In this document: positions 54,162-62,872 of the stretch, piece after piece | Layout of the letters: each line of letters begins with the position of its first letter | Numbering within the stretch: position 1 is the stretch's first letter | Source: JABMQB01 sp964575025 | Lineage (GTDB): Bacteria; Bacteroidota; Bacteroidia; Bacteroidales; Prolixibacteraceae | Length of the DNA: 64,000 nucleotides | Assembly (NCBI GenBank): GCA_964575025.1 | Contig: CAZNPV010000002.1 | Location: 67,446-131,445, forward strand | Reading direction: 5' to 3' | Notes under the pieces: model-generated | The model's input: the letters and a program-made list of their open reading frames with translations, nothing else | What the model was told of the DNA's origin: nothing | The model's database searches: none | Made by a program: the position numbers and the translations under genes

Positions 54162-55517
54162 TTATATCCTTTCAACGGTGTACTGTTTTTCAAGGGAAGT
54201 CCCTTTAAAATAGTGTTTTAGTATCTGCTGGTATGAATAGCCTTTTTCGCCCATTACCGCAGCCCCTATCTGGCAAAGTCCGACACCGTGGCCCCAGCCG
54301 GCTCCATTCAGTATAAATTTCCGGGGGATCCCGTTTTTGATTTCCTCATGATCCACGACAAAAGCCGAACTGTACAGATGTGATTCCGACAGCCATTTTC
54401 GTATTTCCAGTTCTTTTCCCAGGATCAGAGTCTTTTTTGTTCCCATGATTTTTAATCGGACCAGCCTTCCTGAATATCCCCGTTCGACAGCCTCCAGTTT
54501 TATGATTTTTCCGAAATCACAACCGGAACGTTTCCGGATTAATTCGGAAAGTTGTTTTTGCGTATAGGTAACTTTCCAGCGGTAAAAATCGGTGGTAGCC
54601 TGGTCGAAATCAGGAAGCACCTGGGATAATACGTGTTTACCGGAAGTGTTGCAGAAGGCCTGGGGACTTGATCGGATCCATTTTTCAGCCTCGTCGTTGT
54701 TTCGGAGGTCCATGGAGAAGGGGTTGCCAGCTTGTGCATCCACTATATGTGAGAGATATGGGTGGGGCACTGGTTCCCATACATTTTCAAAATTTTCTGT
54801 GATACCACCGCAGCATTTGGCATACCGGGCATCGCAAATCTCTCCTTCCGAAACCAGCACTTCTCCCTCTGTGTCTGTGACTGCCTGCCGGGCTTTTTCC
54901 GAGATAATTTTGGTGATCCCCTGGTAGCGCTGGCAATGGTCGTCGGCACATACATCAAAGGTAACGTGGTCTTCGCGATCGTACCAGCGGATCCGTTCAT
55001 TTTCCTTCATTTGGTTTGCCTGGGAACCGGTTTCCTTCGAAGGGATCTTTCCTGATTTCTGAATCTGGGCCAGCAGCCAGCTTCGTGAAATAATGGCATG
55101 GGCTTTCAGGAGTTCGGAAGAACTTGCAGCACTCATCTCAGATGAAATGACACTTTGCAGGTATTCCTCAAGGGCAATCAGGTTGATGCAGCGGATTTTT
55201 TCCTCTTCACGAATCAGTTTAAGGCCACCCCGGAACTGTTGGTTCTCTTGTTGCTCCCAGTGAAAGTCAACACCTATGGTAACATTTTGTAATTCAAAAG
55301 TTCCGGAAGTATTGCGGGGCAGCATTTGTAATTCTTTGGCAGAAAGATATACCTCACTTCCCCTCCTTACCACAATATTCTGATTTGCAAGGGTAGCGGT
55401 ATAGTGCCCTTCCGGAATGGCTTTTCCTGAAGAACCAAAAGCCCCGGAAAGCGAGAAATGTATCTCCGGTGCAGCCATAATTCCTACGGCAATCGTTGGT
55501 TGTGTATTCATGTTCAT
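54162..55517 (-). CDS. SpoIID/LytB-domain protein without a signal peptide
   Basis: A 451-residue SpoIID-family protein. SpoIID is a lytic transglycosylase that cleaves denuded peptidoglycan glycans in Clostridia and Bacillus. Key features are present: catalytic Glu127 (VISSEMSA), the zinc motif C190-x3-H194-C195, AKCCGG near 233-238, and the C-terminal GWGHGVGLCQIGA at 407-419. The N-terminus MNMNTQPTIAVGIMAAPEIHF is no signal peptide. The frame is closed by a stop 33 nt upstream of the ATG and there is no other start codon between, so a hidden leader is excluded. The enzyme should therefore be cytoplasmic. Confidence 0.88.
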   Translation of the reverse strand: MNMNTQPTIAVGIMAAPEIHFSLSGAFGSSGKAIPEGHYTATLANQNIVVRRGSEVYLSAKELQMLPRNTSGTFELQNVTIGVDFHWEQQENQQFRGGLKLIREEEKIRCINLIALEEYLQSVISSEMSAASSSELLKAHAIISRSWLLAQIQKSGKIPSKETGSQANQMKENERIRWYDREDHVTFDVCADDHCQRYQGITKIISEKARQAVTDTEGEVLVSEGEICDARYAKCCGGITENFENVWEPVPHPYLSHIVDAQAGNPFSMDLRNNDEAEKWIRSSPQAFCNTSGKHVLSQVLPDFDQATTDFYRWKVTYTQKQLSELIRKRSGCDFGKIIKLEAVERGYSGRLVRLKIMGTKKTLILGKELEIRKWLSESHLYSSAFVVDHEEIKNGIPRKFILNGAGWGHGVGLCQIGAAVMGEKGYSYQQILKHYFKGTSLEKQYTVERI

Positions 55518-55547
55518 TTTATTGATAATATCTGTTATGGTCTTGGT

Positions 55548-56540
55548 TTAAAGGATTTTGGATCGTATATTTTTTGCTAAACCGGAAAAACTTTTTTCAT
55601 TGATCGTCACTTCTTCATAGATTTCGGCGATCTCTTTTTCAGCGATTTTTTCGAAATCCTTTTTCCGGGGGAGGATCATCAGTCCCCCCATCTCAACCGA
55701 TGCCGGTCCGATAATTATTTGTTCATTTCTTTTCCTGAAAAAATGGGACGGTCGTTGTTTTTCACGCGGGAAGATGATAAGTTGCAGGGAATTATCCCTG
55801 CATAAACACAGCATATTCAACATAGGTTCAGGCTGTTGATTGCGTTTTTCCAGTTCTGAATAGATCCGATTGAAACACTCTTTTATCTCCGACCTATCCG
55901 TAGATTCAATGGCAATAAACCGGCGTAAATAGTTATTACTGAAGCCAAGGGTAGTTTTTTCTGACCAGGGTATTTTTTCGGAATTCAGAGCCCATTCATG
56001 TTCCACCGGTATTTGCCCTTTTGGTACAGCCTGGAAGTGAAAATGGTCGGGGGCTGAAGCTCCGCATCCGGGACCGTTGTAAAAAATTGTGAATTCGCTG
56101 AGGGCTTCACCGGCCTCCAGGAAATCAGAAATTCTGGATTTAATGCGTTGCGGAGAGTGGTTGATATCAGAAAGGGTCAGGTGAACCGGAAAAACAGGAA
56201 ACGGATTGGTAAGAACCAGGTATTTTTCAAGGAGCATGAATCCCTTTTGTTCAGGGGGTAGGTTTTCCAGGCATAAGAAACAGGGGCGTTCAGCAAGGGT
56301 CCTGGAATCTGTTCTGGCTGCAGAGGAACGGATCCGTCCGGGATTATACTGTGCCTTCACTGTAAAATTTCCAAAATCGAAGTTTCTTGTTTCCACATTC
56401 TCCAGATCCCGGTATTTTTTTTGTGCCAGAGGCCAGGAGTATATTTGCTGTTTCACCAGGGTTCTTGCTAATTCTGAGGTGTTTCCCACAGAACCAAACC
56501 GTGTCAACTCATCGATATGTACCGTTTTTTTTTGAAGCAT
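55548..56540 (-). CDS. DUF4922 protein, GalT/HIT-like nucleotidyl-transfer fold
   Basis: A 330-residue protein from the ATG at 56540 (an ATG ten codons upstream would overlap the previous gene by 26 nt). It has a CxxC pair (PCFLCLENLP), NPFPVFPVHLTL with a conserved His, and GASAPDHFHFQAVPKG with an H-x-H-x-Q triad. That triad is the active site of galactose-1-phosphate uridylyltransferase, Ap4A phosphorylase and GDP-sugar phosphorylases. The reaction here is unknown; a sugar-nucleotide step would fit the glycosyltransferase directly upstream. Confidence 0.75.
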   Translation of the reverse strand: MLQKKTVHIDELTRFGSVGNTSELARTLVKQQIYSWPLAQKKYRDLENVETRNFDFGNFTVKAQYNPGRIRSSAARTDSRTLAERPCFLCLENLPPEQKGFMLLEKYLVLTNPFPVFPVHLTLSDINHSPQRIKSRISDFLEAGEALSEFTIFYNGPGCGASAPDHFHFQAVPKGQIPVEHEWALNSEKIPWSEKTTLGFSNNYLRRFIAIESTDRSEIKECFNRIYSELEKRNQQPEPMLNMLCLCRDNSLQLIIFPREKQRPSHFFRKRNEQIIIGPASVEMGGLMILPRKKDFEKIAEKEIAEIYEEVTINEKSFSGLAKNIRSKIL

Positions 56541-56544
56541 ATCT

Positions 56545-58020
56545 TTATGTTGTCTGCAGTGATTCCTCATTGTTTTTCTTTATTCTGGCCGTTAGTTCTA
56601 CGGTGCGGATCCAGTCTTTGTAGCGGTTGTGTTCATTCATTCTCTCCATATCCGGCGAAGCATCGGTATTGTCTTCCCATCTGCGGCACAGGTACACGGG
56701 GTGGTAGATCCGGCCGATTTTCCAGGTACGAGAAACAGCCAGACCCACCGCATAGTCTTCACCATAGCTTACGTTAGGGAATTTAATTTTTCTCAGTATG
56801 GGAGTGTAAAACGCCCGGGGCGCTCCCAGTCCGTTAATCCGCAGCGCATTGTTGGGCCCGTTTTCCGGGGTCCATTCGTCGTGCCGGATGATCCCGGGAG
56901 GTAATTCTTTCAGTTCAAGATCAACAATCCGGTAGGAGCCAATAACCATGGCACATTTTTCCTGGTAAAATGTATCAACCATTCTTTGCAGTGTGTACTC
57001 GTCTGCATACAGGTCATCGCTGTCAAGTTGCACTGCGAATTTTCCGCAACGCGGATCACAGATGGCTTCGTTCCAGCACCCCCCGATCCCCAGATCTTTT
57101 CTTTTCGTGAGAATAGGAAGGATTTTTTCATTTTCAGAATAGGCCCTCAGCAAGCCGGTGGTACCGTCAGTCGAATGATTATCTACCACGATCAGGTTGA
57201 AGTCAAAATCTGTTTTTTGTTTTAACACCGAGCGGATGGCATCGTCAATGGTTTTAATCCGGTTGCGGACAGGTATTACAACCGATGCTTCCACAGGAAA
57301 GTGTGGCTCAGAAAGGTCAACCTCCTTAAACAAGGGCTTTAGGAAAGCTCCGATCTTTTTTAAGTGGGAGGTACAGGCTTTTTCCATTTCTGCCTGTTTT
57401 TCTCTGGCGTGGGGGCTTACATAGTCGAACTGTTTTTCGCCTGATTTACGGGGATCCGTATCTTCAGTTGTAAAAAGGAGTTCCGGAATATGGATCAGTT
57501 TGCCTCTTCTGGAAGCATGCAGCCGGAGTGCATAAAAACCTGCCCACCGGAATGTTTCCCCTGCAAACGATTTTAGCACATCGGTCCGGAAAAGCTGTAC
57601 CGGCCCAAAGGTAAAATCGTCGCGTAAACTGCCCTTCTGGTAGCCGATTACCGGGTGAGGGTGCAGCTTCCCGTTTTTTATTTCGTGGTAGCCGGCATAG
57701 ACCATCGCTGCATTGGTTTGCACGGCCACCTGCAACATCCGTTCAAGGGAGTATAGGCCGTAATCGGTACAGGTACCCTGAAGATCCAGCAGCGAAAAGG
57801 CTGAGGCACTTTTCCCGGCGATCAGGGTAACTGTCTGGGTAGATAAAAGATCGGGAACAAGCAGAGTTTCTGCATTGTGAAAATGATCTTTTTTATTCGC
57901 TAAGACATATACCTTATCAACAAAAGGAACCCGGATTAACTGATTGATGGTTTTTTGTGTTTTTTCAGTTCCGCAGTATGCAACGAAACAGGATATTTTT
58001 TCAGGCATTTTAACAATCAA
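56545..58020 (-). CDS. Two-domain glycosyltransferase (family 2-like)
   Basis: A 491-residue cytoplasmic protein with two GT-A-like halves. The first (residues 1-230) begins ISCFVAYCGTEKTQKTINQLIRVPFVDKVYVL split by turns, and lacks a clear DxD. The second (from about 245) is a normal GT2: ASVVIPVRNRIKTIDDAI, LIVVDNHSTDGT, and the metal motif QLDSDDLY, then GEDYAVGLAV. No membrane span is visible. It is the first gene of the minus-strand operon and lies 4 nt before the DUF4922 start. The acceptor is unknown. Confidence 0.85.
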   Translation of the reverse strand: MIVKMPEKISCFVAYCGTEKTQKTINQLIRVPFVDKVYVLANKKDHFHNAETLLVPDLLSTQTVTLIAGKSASAFSLLDLQGTCTDYGLYSLERMLQVAVQTNAAMVYAGYHEIKNGKLHPHPVIGYQKGSLRDDFTFGPVQLFRTDVLKSFAGETFRWAGFYALRLHASRRGKLIHIPELLFTTEDTDPRKSGEKQFDYVSPHAREKQAEMEKACTSHLKKIGAFLKPLFKEVDLSEPHFPVEASVVIPVRNRIKTIDDAIRSVLKQKTDFDFNLIVVDNHSTDGTTGLLRAYSENEKILPILTKRKDLGIGGCWNEAICDPRCGKFAVQLDSDDLYADEYTLQRMVDTFYQEKCAMVIGSYRIVDLELKELPPGIIRHDEWTPENGPNNALRINGLGAPRAFYTPILRKIKFPNVSYGEDYAVGLAVSRTWKIGRIYHPVYLCRRWEDNTDASPDMERMNEHNRYKDWIRTVELTARIKKNNEESLQTT

Positions 58021-58042
58021 AAGATTTACATACCAGGATAAG

Positions 58043-58256
<214 letters not shown>

Positions 58257-58551
58257 CAAATGTAGTTAAAAAATATCACTATTGTCCGGCAAATAAATGA
58301 TAAATGACTTTTGGCAAATGATCCATATCCCGATAGAAATCGGTAGGGGTCTGAGTGATGTTCCGGTAGGGATAATGGCTCTCCGGCCATCTTCTCGATG
58401 TGTGCCCGTGCTTTATTTCCTCTGTTTTTCCATTGGAGGGATTGGCATTCATTCGATTAATGCGTTTTTTAATTGTTTGACCAAATTATATTGTTTTACG
58501 GTTTTTGATATTGATTGGGGCAATTTCACTATACATAATCACTATTATACA
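58257..58551. other. AT-rich spacer without a recognisable gene
   Basis: Apart from the hairpin at 58330-58343 I see nothing here. An open plus-strand frame runs through it into the antisense of the RAYT gene, but its predicted protein is a low-complexity hydrophobic run without known motifs. Confidence 0.5.
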
Positions 58552-59223
58552 TCATCCAAAATTTGTATTAAAAAATTTGTCCTCATCCCAATTTTTAGGA
58601 TTATTGATGATGTAATTTTTTATGCGCCGGTACGATGTATCATCCCGAATAATGTGGTCGTGGTAATTTGCTTGCCACAACGGATTATTGCGGTTGAATT
58701 TATGCATATTCAATTCATTTTCATCGATATAATTATCAATTTCCGAAATTACCGCCGATTTATATCCCGCCACAAATGATGAAATGGATTTGGGTTTCCG
58801 TTGAAAAAACAAATCGTTTTTATTGCCGATGGCGTTTTGGGTTTGCGGGGTTATTGGGGATTGTGTGGTTGTAGAGACGCACGGCCGTGCGTCTCTACGT
58901 GCCGTTCGTCCATCATTGGATCGTTTCCCGTTGGCACAATTATCATTTGTTTTATTATCCAATACAATAATGGCATGCAAATGGTTGGGCATCAATATAA
59001 ATTCATCTAAAAAAAATTCGTGTCTGATTTCAAATGATTTATACCATTCATCACAGGCAATTTTACCATAATCGTTGTATTTCATTTTTCCATTTGAAAT
59101 TTCACCAAAATAACATTCTCTTCCTGCTGTTGTAATTGTAATAAAATACAAACCATCTGATGAATAATCCCATCCATGTAACCTGTTTGATTCTATCCTG
59201 TATTTTCCTTTAAACCTTTCCAT
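58552..59223 (-). CDS. REP-associated tyrosine transposase (RAYT, Y1_Tnp/IS200 family)
   Basis: A 223-residue single-domain HUH transposase. The pattern is YFITITTAGRECYFGEI near 26-42, FILMPNHLHAIIVL with H81-x-H83 (HUH motif), and a catalytic Tyr154 in SSFVAGYKSAV, then NPLWQANYHDHIIRD. RAYTs move or multiply REP hairpins and are usually single-copy, domesticated genes. Residues 109-118 are encoded by a perfect 28-bp palindrome (58871-58898), in a loop between the HUH motif and the Tyr helix, so the frame remains open. No terminal inverted repeats or target duplications of a normal IS are seen. Confidence 0.85.
   Translation of the reverse strand: MERFKGKYRIESNRLHGWDYSSDGLYFITITTAGRECYFGEISNGKMKYNDYGKIACDEWYKSFEIRHEFFLDEFILMPNHLHAIIVLDNKTNDNCANGKRSNDGRTARRDARPCVSTTTQSPITPQTQNAIGNKNDLFFQRKPKSISSFVAGYKSAVISEIDNYIDENELNMHKFNRNNPLWQANYHDHIIRDDTSYRRIKNYIINNPKNWDEDKFFNTNFG
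58871..58898. repeat. Perfect 28-bp palindrome inside the RAYT gene
   Basis: The half-site GTAGAGACGCACGG is followed directly by its reverse complement. It begins with GTAG, the tetranucleotide foot seen in enterobacterial REP elements. Such GTAGAGACGC palindromes are known dispersed repeats in Bacteroidota and cyanobacteria; here it is read through in frame. Confidence 0.8.
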
Positions 59224-59269
59224 AAATAAAGTTACATAGCCAGTACCTCGTTTAATTCGTTAATAATTT

Positions 59270-60769
59270 TTACAATTTAACGATAACTGGTTTTGTGGTC
59301 CTGCTTTCATTATTGAGACGGTCGAGTGCTGAGATCCGCACCTCATACTTTTTTCGTTTGCTGTTTAACCGTTTGAATTGATAGGTTGTTTCATTGCAGA
59401 CTGCGAAAATTGTATTCGTATTGGGTTGGGCCCCTTCTTCGTTTATGTATATGGCAAAGCGTACCGGTCTATCCTGTTCGTTTAGATTTTCAGGGATTTT
59501 CCATTTAATGCGTTTGAACCATTTTCTGGTTTTTTCGGGTAGAGGGGGAGGGATGCTGTCGATCCATTTCATCGGAGGCACCAGTGCCGGCCTCTTGTAG
59601 AGGCTGTTTTGCAGGCTATCCTGAAAACCCAGCAGGTTTCGGTTGAAATGGTTGCTGCTGTAAAACACACTTCCGTCAATTTCGTCCATTGCACGCAAGG
59701 CATGAATCTGCCGGGGCAGTTCTTCGGGCAGGGTCCATTCCGGGATAGCTGAAGCCGGATCAATTTTATAGACTCCATGCCCAATGTACATCCCGCGGTT
59801 ATAGGAATGTTTCTTCCACCAGTTTGCAAGGCGTTCAAAATCGACGGATGCATGTCCGATTTGCCAGTAAAGCTGAGGAAGTAAATAATCAATCCATCCT
59901 TTTTCCTGCCATTTGATCACATTGGCATACAGATGGTCGAAGTTGGTGGTTCCTGCCTGTGTATCCGAACCCCGGGGGTCGTCCTTTTTATTTCGCCATA
60001 CGCCAAACGGGCTGATACCAAATTTTACCCATGGTTTTATCTGCTTGATCGTTTTACTGATCTGGCGGATCAGGATATCTACGTTTTCACGGCGCCAGTC
60101 GGCTTTGTAACGCTCTGGCCAGGCACGGTTGTATGTTCTGAAAGAAACTGAATCGGGAAATTCCGTCTCCAGGGGATAAGGGTAAAAATAGTCGTCGAAA
60201 TGAATGGCATCTACATCGTACCGTTTTACAATATCAGCCACTACTTTGTTTACGAAGTGTCTTGTTTCAGGCAATCCCGGGTCGAAATAAAGACGTTCCC
60301 CATACCGGAGGATCCACTCAGGATGTTGGAAAGCAATATGGGTTCCGGCTATTGGCTGTTGATAATTCAGTGCCACTCTGTAAGGATTCAGCCAGGCATG
60401 CAACTCCATGTTCCTTTTATGGCATTCCTCAATCCAGAATTTCAGGGGATCGTAAAAAGGTTCCGGTGCTTTTCCCGGGTAACCTGTCAGGTACTTTGAC
60501 CAGGGTTCCAGTTCGGATGGGTAAAAAGCATCGGATGCCGGTCGTACCTGGAGAATGATCGCATTCATGCCGTTTTTCTGAAGCAGTTCAAGGATCTTAA
60601 TTGCTTCAGCCTGCTGTTGTTTTACAGGTAATCCCGGTTCCGAAGGCCAGTCAATGTTCTCAACTGTCGCTACCCAGACCCCGCGAAATTCATATTTGGG
60701 AATCCTCTCCTGGCAAAATCCGGAAAGCGGAGATAGTATGATCAGTAAAAAATAGAGGCAGTGTTTCAT
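59270..60769 (-). CDS. Secreted family-10-like glycosyl hydrolase (GHL10, DigH/YddW-like)
   Basis: A 499-residue exported TIM-barrel protein. Signal peptide 1-19; then KYEFRGVWVATVENIDWPS, MNAIILQVRPASDAFYPSELEPWSKYL in two strands, ELHAWLNPYRVA, DAIHFDDYFYPYP, and KFGISPFGVWRNK, all typical of GHL10. The E. coli member DigH (YddW) cuts denuded peptidoglycan glycans. A C-terminal fibronectin-like domain follows. It is divergent from the kinase-murQ pair, and a TATCTTTG -7 box lies 68 nt upstream. Confidence 0.88.
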   Translation of the reverse strand: MKHCLYFLLIILSPLSGFCQERIPKYEFRGVWVATVENIDWPSEPGLPVKQQQAEAIKILELLQKNGMNAIILQVRPASDAFYPSELEPWSKYLTGYPGKAPEPFYDPLKFWIEECHKRNMELHAWLNPYRVALNYQQPIAGTHIAFQHPEWILRYGERLYFDPGLPETRHFVNKVVADIVKRYDVDAIHFDDYFYPYPLETEFPDSVSFRTYNRAWPERYKADWRRENVDILIRQISKTIKQIKPWVKFGISPFGVWRNKKDDPRGSDTQAGTTNFDHLYANVIKWQEKGWIDYLLPQLYWQIGHASVDFERLANWWKKHSYNRGMYIGHGVYKIDPASAIPEWTLPEELPRQIHALRAMDEIDGSVFYSSNHFNRNLLGFQDSLQNSLYKRPALVPPMKWIDSIPPPLPEKTRKWFKRIKWKIPENLNEQDRPVRFAIYINEEGAQPNTNTIFAVCNETTYQFKRLNSKRKKYEVRISALDRLNNESRTTKPVIVKL

Positions 60770-60836
60770 ATTTTCTGAAGGGTTTGTTTTGCTATATTCC
60801 CGGAGTTCGTAATGCTCTTTGAATATATTGTTTCAG

Positions 60837-60844
60837 CAAAGATA
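60837..60844 (-). promoter_or_regulatory. -7 promoter element of the GHL10 gene (TATCTTTG)
   Basis: An exact TAnnTTTG match in the 141-bp region shared with the divergent kinase gene. Predicted transcription start near 60830, leaving a leader of about 60 nt. Confidence 0.5.
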
Positions 60845-60898
60845 CAATTGCCTTTTTTTTGATGCTATGATTTTCTGAAATTATCCAGGTAAAATCGT

Positions 60899-60906
60899 TA
60901 ATTTTG
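60899..60906 (+). promoter_or_regulatory. -7 promoter element TAATTTTG four bases before the kinase ATG
   Basis: An exact TAnnTTTG match ending at 60906, ATG at 60911. TTTTCTG at 60871-60877, 21 bp upstream, is a possible -33. The mRNA should be leaderless. Confidence 0.5.
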
Positions 60907-60910
60907 AAAT

Positions 60911-61747
60911 ATGGTACTGATTGCAGACAGCGGTTCGACAAAAACCAACTGGGCCCTTGCAGATAAAGGGAAAGAGATAATGAGAATTCATTCCCAGGGA
61001 ATGAATCCTTTTTTCAGGTCCGTAGAGGATATTTCTGAAGAGTTGGAGCAGGTATTAATGCCTGAGATCACAAGGGAAGTAACAGCAGTCATATTTTATG
61101 GTGCCGGCATTATAAACAGTGTCAAGGGAGGAGGAATCAGAAAACTTCTTCATGACCTTTTCCCGCAGGCGCAACTGGAAATTTACAGCGATTTGCTGGC
61201 TGCTGCCCGGGCTACTCTTGGTACAAAAAGGGGCTTCGCCTGTATTCTCGGTACCGGGTCCAATTCGTGTTTCTACAATGGACACAAAGTTACGGAACAT
61301 ATTTCCCCATTGGGATTTATCCTGGGAGATGAGGGCAGCGGTGCCGTGTTGGGACGCAGACTCCTGGGGGATTACCTGAAAAAAGTGATGCCTGCACATC
61401 TGAGGATACAATTTAAAATGAAATATGAATTAACCGGGAGTGTTATTCTTGACAGGGTGTACAGAACAGAACGTCCGAATCTTTTTCTGGCAGGATTTGC
61501 CAGATTTATCCAGGAACATATCCGATCTGCGTATTGCAGGAATCTGGTAAAATCAGAATTTGAGGCTTTTGTTGAGAGGAATCTGCTGCATTATAAAAAG
61601 GTGTATTCCTGCCCTGTTTGTTTTACTGGTTCCATTGCGTTTTATTTTCAGGAGATCTTAAAAGAGGTGTTAAAAAACCGATCCCTGAAGTGTGGTATGA
61701 TTGTAAAGGATCCTATGGAAGGATTGCTTCGTTTTCACCTGAAATAA
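60911..61747 (+). CDS. BadF/BadG-type amino-sugar kinase (MurNAc or GlcNAc kinase)
   Basis: A 278-residue ASKHA-fold kinase. It begins MVLIADSGSTKTNWAL (phosphate-1 loop) and has GFACILGTGSNSCFYNG and GFILGDEGSGAVLGRRLL, the N-acetylglucosamine-kinase-family signature. In Tannerella forsythia a homologous MurK phosphorylates MurNAc next to murQ; the same order here supports MurNAc as substrate, though GlcNAc is possible. It is followed by murQ after 13 nt. Confidence 0.85.
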   Translation: MVLIADSGSTKTNWALADKGKEIMRIHSQGMNPFFRSVEDISEELEQVLMPEITREVTAVIFYGAGIINSVKGGGIRKLLHDLFPQAQLEIYSDLLAAARATLGTKRGFACILGTGSNSCFYNGHKVTEHISPLGFILGDEGSGAVLGRRLLGDYLKKVMPAHLRIQFKMKYELTGSVILDRVYRTERPNLFLAGFARFIQEHIRSAYCRNLVKSEFEAFVERNLLHYKKVYSCPVCFTGSIAFYFQEILKEVLKNRSLKCGMIVKDPMEGLLRFHLK

Positions 61748-61760
61748 TAATGAATAAATC

Positions 61761-62573
61761 ATGGCTAACATAACGGAGGCGTCGTCCATTTACGATAACC
61801 TGGAAAGACAGTCGGTACTTCAACTCCTGCAAAACATCCACAACGAGGATAAAAAGGTTTTGCCGGCAGTTGAAAAAGTGATTCCCCGGATCGTTACCCT
61901 TGTTGAAGCGGTTGTACAACGAATGAAAAAGGGGGGGAGGTTGTTTTATGTAGGTGCCGGGACCAGCGGAAGACTTGGAATCCTCGATGCCTCGGAAATA
62001 CCCCCTACCTTTGGGGTGGATCATGGACTGGTCATTGGATTGATAGCCGGTGGTGACCAGGCCATCCGGAAGGCTATTGAGTCGGCAGAAGATGATGAAA
62101 CCCTTTCATGGACCGATCTCCGGAAACATGGAATAAACGATTTGGATACGGTGGTGGGAATCGCAGCTTCTGGTCGTACCCCCTATGTGATCGGGGCCGT
62201 TAAGAATGCCAGGAAAAATGAAATTCTTACTGCTTGCATTACCAACAACCCGGAATCTGAACTGGCAGAAAATGTGGATATACCCATTGAAGTAATTGTC
62301 GGACCTGAATTTGTTACCGGAAGTACACGGATGAAATCAGGAACCGCGCAAAAACTGGTGTTGAATATGATTACGACAACCGTGATGATTCAATTGGGCA
62401 GGGTCAAAGGAAATAAAATGGTTCATATGCAACTGACAAATCAGAAACTGATTGAAAGAGGTACCCGGATGATTATGGATGAACTGGGATATTCCAAAAG
62501 TAAGGCAAGAAGATTGCTGTTATTATATGGTTCCGTAAAACGTGTTTTGGATGAATGCAAAAACAATAGGTAA
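61761..62573 (+). CDS. murQ: N-acetylmuramic acid 6-phosphate etherase MurQ
   Basis: MurQ splits MurNAc-6-phosphate into GlcNAc-6-phosphate and D-lactate. The 270-residue SIS-fold protein has ITEASSIYDNLE at the start, YVGAGTSGRLGILDASEIPPTF near 69-90, GIAASGRTPYV, and VTGSTRMKSGTAQKLVLNMI. All match the family. It is the second gene of a two-gene operon with the kinase. Confidence 0.95.
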   Translation: MANITEASSIYDNLERQSVLQLLQNIHNEDKKVLPAVEKVIPRIVTLVEAVVQRMKKGGRLFYVGAGTSGRLGILDASEIPPTFGVDHGLVIGLIAGGDQAIRKAIESAEDDETLSWTDLRKHGINDLDTVVGIAASGRTPYVIGAVKNARKNEILTACITNNPESELAENVDIPIEVIVGPEFVTGSTRMKSGTAQKLVLNMITTTVMIQLGRVKGNKMVHMQLTNQKLIERGTRMIMDELGYSKSKARRLLLLYGSVKRVLDECKNNR

Positions 62574-62719
62574 TGTAAAAACTTCAATTTCCGGATTATC
62601 AATTAATTAATATGGACGGGAAGCAAATTGTTCCGTCTGGCAGATGACCCTTTTTTTGCGTTCCTTCTCTTTGTGAATAAAAAACCGGTTTTTTTCTGAA
62701 ATTTATGTATAAAAAATCG

Positions 62720-62727
62720 TTAATTTG
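62720..62727 (+). promoter_or_regulatory. Near-consensus -7 element (TTAATTTG) of the candidate small RNA
   Basis: TTAATTTGCACC, with TTTTTCTG 21 bp upstream. The same pair of boxes and spacing, and much of the intervening sequence, recur before the kinase gene at 60871-60906, which supports it as a real promoter. Confidence 0.45.
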
Positions 62728-62733
62728 CACCAT

Positions 62734-62848
62734 AATCTTAAATCAATGTATACCGTTCTGGTATATTGTTGGTTTATTAGGTTTAGTTGGTTTAGGTTAG
62801 TTCCGGTTTACATACCGGTAAAAAGGCTGTCAGAGGGCAGCCTTTTTT
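62734..62848 (+). ncRNA. Candidate small RNA of about 115 nt
   Basis: A transcript from the predicted start near 62734 would have a first hairpin (TATACC with GGTATA, about 62750-62766), an unpaired G/U-rich stretch with three GGTTTA copies 9 nt apart (62771, 62780, 62789), a CCGGT/ACCGG hairpin (62803-62818), and end in the strong terminator. A 34-codon ATG frame (62746-62850) runs through it and ends in the terminator, with codons for Trp and Phe; it may be incidental or an orphan attenuator leader. No gene follows on this strand. Confidence 0.4.
62820..62848. terminator. Bidirectional terminator between the small-RNA unit and glycerate kinase
   Basis: A perfect 10-bp stem (AAAAAGGCTG at 62820-62829 with CAGCCTTTTT at 62838-62847, eight-base loop) with T runs on both strands. 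It can stop the plus-strand unit and the minus-strand glycerate kinase gene. Confidence 0.85.
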
Positions 62849-62872
62849 AGTTCCTTTGGAGAAAGAACAGCT

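Noticed and set aside
58297..58779. Plus-strand frame of 160 codons across the spacer and the RAYT gene
   Set aside because: Antisense to the RAYT gene for more than half its length, low-complexity hydrophobic product, no known motif.
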